Shown here one piece after another: positions 59,060 through 64,000 of a stretch of 64,000 nucleotides of DNA. The stretch covers positions 1 to 64,000 of the forward strand of contig QAMH01000004.1 in assembly GCA_003149935.1 (NCBI GenBank), read 5' to 3'. Made by a program: the position numbers and the translations under genes. Numbering within the stretch: the stretch's first letter is position 1; each line of letters opens with the position of its first letter. The notes below the pieces were generated by a model that saw nothing but the letters and a program-made list of their open reading frames with translations, made no database searches and was not told the origin of the DNA. This DNA comes from Coriobacteriia bacterium (GTDB taxonomy: Bacteria; Actinomycetota; Coriobacteriia; Coriobacteriales; QAMH01).

Positions 59060-60121
59060 ATGAAGACCGAAGATTTTGATTACGAATTACCCGAAAAGTT
59101 CATAGCGCAGCAGCCGGCCATTCCGCGTGATTCCTGCAAGCTCATGGTTGTGAGCCGCGATGGAATCCTCGAACATCGCGTCTTTCGCGATATCGGGGAG
59201 TATCTGCATCCGGGTGACCTGCTCGTCGTGAATGAGACGCGCGTGCTGCCGGCTCGCTTGCTTGGTCATAAGAAGGGTACGGGCGGAGCAGCCGAGGCAT
59301 TGTTGCTCGACAAGGTGGCAGATGCGCCTGATACCGCTGATGAGCAGACCTGGAATTGCCTGGTCAAGCCCGGCAAACGCCTCAAGACATGCGCGCGCAT
59401 GGAGTTCGAGCATGACGGCGAAGTCGTGCTCGAGGGCGAGGTCATGGGAATCGACGAGGCGAATGGTTCGCGGTCGGTGCGCTTTACGACGCCGGGGGCC
59501 ATGAGCGTCGACGAAGCCATTCATTTGGTGGGCCATACACCGCTACCGCCCTATATCAAGGAATACGCCGGTGATGACGAGTTCTACCAGACCGTTTACT
59601 CGACCGAGGAGCGAAGCGCTGCGGCACCGACAGCCGGTCTGCATTTTACGGTTGGGCTTCTGGATGAGCTGAAAACCGCCGGCGTTGATATTGCGAGCGT
59701 GCATTTGGAGGTGGGGCTCGATACCTTCCGAATCGTATCGGAGGACGATCCGCTCGACCACGAGATGCATACCGAGCTCTACACCGTTCCACCCAAGACG
59801 GTGCGGGCGATCAAGGAAGCCAAGGCACGCGGCGGCCGGGTCATTGCCGTGGGCACGACATCGGTGCGCTCGCTCGAGAGCGCGGCGGCTGGCGGTGCGC
59901 TCGAACCGTGCACGCGGGCGGCCACGAGTCTCTACATCCTGCCAGGTTACGAGTTCAAGGTATGCGACGCCATCATCACCAATTTCCATGTGCCCAGAAG
60001 CACGCTCATGATGCTCGTGAGCGCGTTTTCGGGACGCGAGACGATCATGGATGCTTACGAGACTGCCAAGACCGAGGGTTACCGGTTCTTCAGCTTCGGC
60101 GATGCGATGCTGCTGCTGTAG
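59060..60121 (+). CDS. queA: S-adenosylmethionine:tRNA ribosyltransferase-isomerase
   Basis: 353 aa. FDYELPEKFIAQQPAIPRDSCKLMV, DLLVVNETRVLPARLLGHK, APTAGLHFT, HLEVGLDTFRIV and ITNFHVPRSTLMMLVSAFSG are QueA signatures. Adds the epoxycyclopentane ring to preQ1 in tRNA. The start MKTEDFDYEL follows GAGGGTG; the upstream frame runs through the inverted repeat. Confidence 0.97.
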   Translation: MKTEDFDYELPEKFIAQQPAIPRDSCKLMVVSRDGILEHRVFRDIGEYLHPGDLLVVNETRVLPARLLGHKKGTGGAAEALLLDKVADAPDTADEQTWNCLVKPGKRLKTCARMEFEHDGEVVLEGEVMGIDEANGSRSVRFTTPGAMSVDEAIHLVGHTPLPPYIKEYAGDDEFYQTVYSTEERSAAAPTAGLHFTVGLLDELKTAGVDIASVHLEVGLDTFRIVSEDDPLDHEMHTELYTVPPKTVRAIKEAKARGGRVIAVGTTSVRSLESAAAGGALEPCTRAATSLYILPGYEFKVCDAIITNFHVPRSTLMMLVSAFSGRETIMDAYETAKTEGYRFFSFGDAMLLL

Positions 60122-60213
60122 AGGAGCTGATAGATGGCACGGGAAGGGGCGCCGCCAAGTTCTCGGAGAGCGTGTCGATGGGACTGCGTAGAACGCTGTC
60201 GAGATGACGGCAG

Positions 60214-60319
60214 ATGACATGTTGAGGAGCTAAGCCGAGGTCTAAGGGAGCGCGCCGTAAAGACCGCGAAGCGGGCTGTCGGGAAGCGACCGTCGAGGCG
60301 ATGCTCCTCAACATGTCAT
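60214..60319 (+). other. Structured intergenic element between queA and tgt
   Basis: A 17-bp perfect inverted repeat (60214-60230/60303-60319, core TGACATGTTGAGGAGC) encloses 72 nt with further stems: GGTCT/AGACC (60239-60243/60261-60265) and GTCG/CGAC (60278-60281/60287-60290). It ends 10 bases before the tgt RBS. No T-tract. Best read as a branched RNA in the tgt leader. A 27-codon frame with an RBS (ATG 60134) precedes it but is not protein-like. Confidence 0.6.
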
Positions 60320-60340
60320 AAGCAAGACAAGGAGTATTAC

Positions 60341-61456
60341 GTGTTCGAATACGATCTGATAGCGACTGACCCCGTATGCGCGGCGCGCCTGGGCTGCCTG
60401 CACACGCCCCATGGTGACGTCCAGACGCCGATCTTCATGCCCGTGGGCACGCAGGCAACTGTCAAGGGCATCACCAATCCCCAGCTCGAGGATCTGCACG
60501 CGCAGATCATCCTCGCCAACACCTATCATCTGTATTTGAGGCCGGGTATCGACATCATTCGCGAGGCTGGAGGCATTCACGGCTTCATGCATTGGGACCA
60601 TCCCGTGCTCACCGACAGCGGCGGTTTCCAGATCTTCTCGCTTGCCGATACCCTCGAGCTCGATGCCGATGGCGTGAACTTCCGCTCCATCGTGGATGGC
60701 TCCAAGCACCGCTGGACGCCCGAGGACAACATGCGTGTGCAAGAGGCCATTGGCGCCGACATCATCATGCAGCTCGACCAGTGTACGCATTACCCGGCGA
60801 CCAAAGAGGAGGTCGCCGCGGCCGTGGAGCGTTCGGCGAGCTGGGCGGCCCGGTGCAAGGCGGCACATACGCGCGAGGACCAGGCACTGTTCGGCATCGT
60901 GCAGGGTGGCGTCTTCGAGGACCTGCGTCTCGAGAGCGCCCAGCGTGTAAGCGAGCTTGATCTGCCGGGCTACGGCATCGGCGGATACTCCGTGGGCGAG
61001 GATCACGAACTCATGCTCGCGCAGCTGGGCACGGTCACGGCTGCGCTGCCGGCAAACAAGCCGCGCTACCTCATGGGCGTGGGCAACCCCACGACCCTCG
61101 TGCGCGCGGTGGCCTTGGGCGTCGACATGTTCGATTGCGTGCTGCCCACTCGCACGGGGCGCATGGGCACGGCGTTTTCGAGCACGGGTCGCATGAACAT
61201 GCGTAACGCCAAATATGCGCGTGACTTTGGTCCGCTCGACGAGCAATGCACGTGCCCGACCTGTCGCAACCACACCCGCGCCTACATTCGACACCTCGTG
61301 AAGATGGACGAGATGCTTGGCGGGATTCTGCTCTCGATTCATAACGTGCACTTCCTGCTCGATCTCATGCGACGTGCCCGCGAAGCTATCGCCGCTGGCG
61401 AGTATGCGGCCTTCGAGCGCGCATGGATGGAGTCGGAGGCCGCTAACGATTACTAG
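60341..61456 (+). CDS. tgt: Queuine/preQ1 tRNA-ribosyltransferase
   Basis: 371 aa, GTG start after AAGGAG. HTPHGDVQTPIFMPVGTQATVKG, LTDSGGFQIFSLA (catalytic Asp), GGYSVGE and the zinc site CTCPTCRNHTRAYIRHLVKMDEMLG...H. Inserts preQ1 at the wobble base of GUN tRNAs. Together with queA and queH it gives the tRNA-level part of queuosine synthesis; preQ1 synthesis genes are not in the window. Confidence 0.97.
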   Translation: MFEYDLIATDPVCAARLGCLHTPHGDVQTPIFMPVGTQATVKGITNPQLEDLHAQIILANTYHLYLRPGIDIIREAGGIHGFMHWDHPVLTDSGGFQIFSLADTLELDADGVNFRSIVDGSKHRWTPEDNMRVQEAIGADIIMQLDQCTHYPATKEEVAAAVERSASWAARCKAAHTREDQALFGIVQGGVFEDLRLESAQRVSELDLPGYGIGGYSVGEDHELMLAQLGTVTAALPANKPRYLMGVGNPTTLVRAVALGVDMFDCVLPTRTGRMGTAFSSTGRMNMRNAKYARDFGPLDEQCTCPTCRNHTRAYIRHLVKMDEMLGGILLSIHNVHFLLDLMRRAREAIAAGEYAAFERAWMESEAANDY

Positions 61457-61669
61457 AGGTATGCTGACGAGAATTGCCGTTTGGGGCACGTTTCGCCGAG
61501 CCAAGTCAACTTGAACCTCCGAGTCAGCTTGGGTTCCTATGGCTTTGCCCGAAATGACAGAGGATTTCCATGCTTGCGTTCTCGTGTTGTAAGATGCGGT
61601 GTCTATACTGTTGACCACGTTGTAGCGAATGGCGCATCGCGCCTGTTCATACGAGGAAAGGGGCCTTTT

Positions 61670-63529
61670 ATGGCAACGTCATATGGGGCTTTAATCGCAA
61701 AGCGCGTCGCGGGTGTGTTTCTGGCAATCGCACTCGCCGTTTCGTTCATGCCGTTGACCGCATGGGCGCAGACCGCTCAGGTCGAGGAGCCCGCGGCCCA
61801 GGAGGCCGTGGCATCCGATGCTGACGCGGGTCTCGTGGCCCAGGCAAATGTTGCCCAGGGACATTTTGGTACCTGTAACTGGAGACTCGAATCCTCGGGA
61901 CGTCTCGTCATCGAACCGGATGGCAGTGCCAGTGGTGGCGACCTTGGGGATATCCACTACAACTTTCATAGTGGCGTCGTGAGCGGTGCGGCGGAGTCGA
62001 ACGCCCCGTGGTATCCCAGGCGCGATAGCATCACGTCCGTCTATATCGCCCCCGGTGTCAGGGGCAACAACACGATGACGGGCCTGTTCTACAATTGCAA
62101 GAACCTCACGAACGTCAACATCGCCAACCTCGACACTTCCAAGGTTCGCTATGCAGGTGGCATGTTTGACGGCTGCACCTCGCTTGCCTCGTTCACCATG
62201 CCCAACTTCAATTTCAATAACGTCACGGACATCAAGTACATGTTCTACGGCTGCACGGGGCTCAAGAGCCTCGATCTGCGTTATATCGACACCTCGAAGG
62301 TTGTCGTCATGGATCGCATGTTCTACGGATGTTCGGCTTTGACCTCGCTCAACCTGAGCGGTTTCAAGACGACGGCGGCAAAGCAGATGTTCGAGATGTT
62401 CCGCGGTTGTTCGTCGCTCGCTTCGGTGGACGTCTCGGGATTCGATACGAAGAACGTGACCGAGATGTGGAACATGTTCCGCGACTGCTCGTCGCTCACC
62501 GACCTCGACCTTTCCGCGTTCAAGACCGATAGCCTGACGAACATGCGCGACATGTTCTACGGGTGCTCTTCGGTCAAGTCCATCGACATCTCCGGCTTCC
62601 GGGTTTCGACTGGTTGCGATCGCGGATCCTCGCTGTTCTACGGTTGTCCTGCTCTCGAGCGTGTGAGCGTGGGCGATGGCTGGACCTTCCAGGGCAGTGG
62701 CGGTTTGGGGACTTCGCTGCCCACGGCAACCTGGCTCTCTGGTGCCACCTCCAAGACCTTCACCGCTCGCCAGATTGCCGACGAGCGAAACAACATGGCC
62801 GACGTGTACGTGAAGTACCGTCCTTCCACACCGGGTCCCATCATCAGCTATGGTGACGGTCAAAACTGGGCGCATGGTTCCATGGGCGGCGCGGCGTTCC
62901 GTTCGACGGGCAAGCTCGCCGACCTCTCGTGCGTGCGCGTGGACGGCAAGATCATCGCCCGCGGCAACTATGAGCAGCGCGATGACGAGGGATCGACGCT
63001 CGTCACGCTCAAGCCCTCGTATCTGGAGACGATTGACAACGGGACGCACACGATCGATCTCGTGTTTGCCACGGGAACGGCGAGCGCCAGCTTTAGCGTG
63101 AGCGGCAACACGTCGGGTACGGTTCTCGATCCTGTCACCATGTTCCGCCTGTACAATCCCAACAGCGGCGAGCACTTCTACACCTCGAGCACCGTCGAGC
63201 GTGACAACTGCGTGAGCGTCGGTTGGAACGATGAGGGTGTGGGCTGGGTGGCGCCTGCCGCCGGAGACCCGGTCTACCGTCTCTACAATCAGTACGGTGG
63301 CGAGCACCATTACACGACGAGCGTCGTGGAGCGAGACAATCTCATCAGCGTGGGCTGGAACGACGAAGGCGTGGGCTGGTACTCGGGTGGATCCGTGCGC
63401 CTGGATCGCCAGTACAACCCCAACGCCTACGCGAACAACCATAACTATACGTCAAGCGCCGTCGAGAAGGAGAATCTCCTAAGCTTGGGATGGCAGGACG
63501 AAGGTACCGCCTGGTACGGCGTGCGGTAG
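61670..63529 (+). CDS. Secreted BspA-like leucine-rich-repeat surface protein with DUF5648-type repeats
   Basis: 619 aa. Signal peptide with cleavage expected after AWA (residue 33). Residues about 115-330 hold BspA/DUF285 units of 23-24 residues (MFYGCSALTSLNLSGFKTT, MFRGCSSLASVDVSGFDT, MFRDCSSLTDLDLSAFKTD). A linker follows, then three C-terminal repeats of about 40 residues (FRLYNPNSGEHFYTSS...VGWNDEGVGW), the DUF5648 lipase-associated type. No LPXTG or membrane anchor. RBS GAGGAAAGGGG. Likely adhesion or host/mucin contact. Confidence 0.88.
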   Translation: MATSYGALIAKRVAGVFLAIALAVSFMPLTAWAQTAQVEEPAAQEAVASDADAGLVAQANVAQGHFGTCNWRLESSGRLVIEPDGSASGGDLGDIHYNFHSGVVSGAAESNAPWYPRRDSITSVYIAPGVRGNNTMTGLFYNCKNLTNVNIANLDTSKVRYAGGMFDGCTSLASFTMPNFNFNNVTDIKYMFYGCTGLKSLDLRYIDTSKVVVMDRMFYGCSALTSLNLSGFKTTAAKQMFEMFRGCSSLASVDVSGFDTKNVTEMWNMFRDCSSLTDLDLSAFKTDSLTNMRDMFYGCSSVKSIDISGFRVSTGCDRGSSLFYGCPALERVSVGDGWTFQGSGGLGTSLPTATWLSGATSKTFTARQIADERNNMADVYVKYRPSTPGPIISYGDGQNWAHGSMGGAAFRSTGKLADLSCVRVDGKIIARGNYEQRDDEGSTLVTLKPSYLETIDNGTHTIDLVFATGTASASFSVSGNTSGTVLDPVTMFRLYNPNSGEHFYTSSTVERDNCVSVGWNDEGVGWVAPAAGDPVYRLYNQYGGEHHYTTSVVERDNLISVGWNDEGVGWYSGGSVRLDRQYNPNAYANNHNYTSSAVEKENLLSLGWQDEGTAWYGVR

Positions 63530-63545
63530 GCCTGCAAGAGCGGCT

Positions 63546-63830
63546 TTACGCTGGGTCGGCAGCGTTGAGGCGCAGGGCGCAGGCCTGAAGCTCGTCGGCG
63601 AGTGCGGGCGTGATGGGCTCGGGGAGCTCCCCGCCCGATTGCAGGGCCTCGTCGAGGGCGAGCATGCGACGCACGAAAGCCTCGTTATCGGCATCGAACA
63701 TGCGCAGGCGCCGTGCAGCGGCAAGACCGGCGTCAATGTCGTTTGACTGCGCGACACGGCGCAGGTGCAGAATTACGAGGTTGACCGAGCCGTGAAAGCG
63801 GCGCTCGATGGGGACTTCGGTCTGGGGCAT
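63546..63830 (-). CDS. Hypothetical protein (94 aa)
   Basis: Mostly helical, Ala/Leu/Arg-rich (MPQTEVPIERRFHGSVNLVI, AARRLRMFDADNEAFVRRML). No recognised domain. It follows a partial gene on the same strand by 15 bases, so probably shares its operon. Moderately convincing as a gene because of start position and neighbour spacing. Confidence 0.5.
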   Translation of the reverse strand: MPQTEVPIERRFHGSVNLVILHLRRVAQSNDIDAGLAAARRLRMFDADNEAFVRRMLALDEALQSGGELPEPITPALADELQACALRLNAADPA

Positions 63831-63845
63831 GCGCGTTCGCCTTCC

Positions 63846-64000
63846 TTAGTCGAGGATAGCGTCGATTTTGGCGACCTTGCTCGTCATGGTATTTGTGTGA
63901 CCAGGACGGATGTCAGCCTTGAGGATGACTTCGGTGCGAATGCCGCGCTCCGCCAGGACGAAGGTCGCGTCCTTTACGACTCGCATGACCTCGTCATATT
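63846..64000 (-). CDS. C-terminal part of a MTH1187/YkoF-type thiamine-binding family protein (partial)
   Basis: The minus strand reads EVMRVVKDATFVLAERGIRT then EVILKADIRPGHTNTMTSKV and ends AKIDAILD. The R-x-E-V/T-x-I-K-x-D-x-R pattern and TM-x-x-KV resemble the C-terminus of the small thiamine-binding (PF01910-like) family. The N-terminus is beyond the window, so the call is tentative. Confidence 0.5.
   Translation of the reverse strand, partial: YDEVMRVVKDATFVLAERGIRTEVILKADIRPGHTNTMTSKVAKIDAILD

Noticed and set aside
60134..60217. 27-codon leader peptide before tgt
   Set aside because: It has an RBS-like AGGAG but an Arg/Cys-rich, unremarkable sequence and overlaps the structured element; not enough to call a gene.

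Overview
ORGANISM. GC-rich, densely packed DNA with Actinobacteria-like traits: GTG starts and -10 boxes placed so close to start codons that the mRNAs should be leaderless. Gene content points to an anaerobic, asaccharolytic gut actinobacterium of the Coriobacteriia, most likely Eggerthellales. It has several cytosolic molybdopterin enzymes of the pyrogallol transhydroxylase / catechol dehydroxylase type, a folate C1 (Wood-Ljungdahl methyl-branch) gene set, a polyferredoxin, and a BspA-like surface protein with C-terminal DUF5648-type repeats. This placement is inference; no rRNA is present.

LAYOUT. (1) 1-23.4 kb: an aromatic-compound molybdoenzyme island. It holds two AthL/BthL-like molybdoenzyme pairs (5.1-8.6 kb and 13.7-17.1 kb). 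Around them lie VOC-fold proteins, a small unknown protein family (93/83 aa), SlyD-like prolyl isomerases, a zinc alcohol dehydrogenase, two SDR dehydrogenases, an MFS exporter, a TetR regulator and a HigBA toxin-antitoxin pair. Bases 1-5479 are repeated without a visible mismatch at 8580-14058 (period 8579 bp). The identity ends inside the molybdoenzyme gene, so the two large subunits share an identical N-terminus and then diverge. The window opens in the last codons of a further upstream small-subunit copy. (2) 23.4-32.7 kb: an HTH remnant, carB, and divergently the folate C1 genes metF (fused to an MTHFR_C domain), fhs, fchA and folD. (3) 32.8-39.2 kb: transport (MFS, DASS, ZIP, AzlCD) and a bioY-birA operon with a BirA-type operator over its promoter. 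(4) 39.4-52.8 kb: L,D-transpeptidase, a LarC fragment overlapping a lid-less DnaK, a 602-aa membrane protein, polyferredoxin, metG, tRNA-Leu(CAA), NhaA, a probable 6S-like RNA, a divergent MoaE-like protein, a cold-shock protein and queH. (5) 52.9-58.1 kb: a second molybdoenzyme locus with a TetR regulator, a 4Fe-4S large subunit with a Cys Mo ligand, a small 4Fe-4S subunit and an MFS transporter, resembling gut catechol-dehydroxylase loci. (6) 58.3-64 kb: a zinc ribbon protein, a SemiSWEET-like protein, queA, a structured intergenic element, tgt, the BspA-like surface protein and two small genes at the edge.

HOW IT FITS. The molybdoenzyme loci probably reduce or transhydroxylate plant or host phenolics in the cytosol. 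TetR regulators probably sense the substrate, MFS proteins move substrate or product, and SDR/ADH/VOC enzymes process the ring product. The C1 genes and polyferredoxin suggest acetogenic-type energy metabolism. Intergenic regions carry at least four families of hairpin or palindromic repeats, including an 80-bp perfect palindrome and a 90-nt relative of it.
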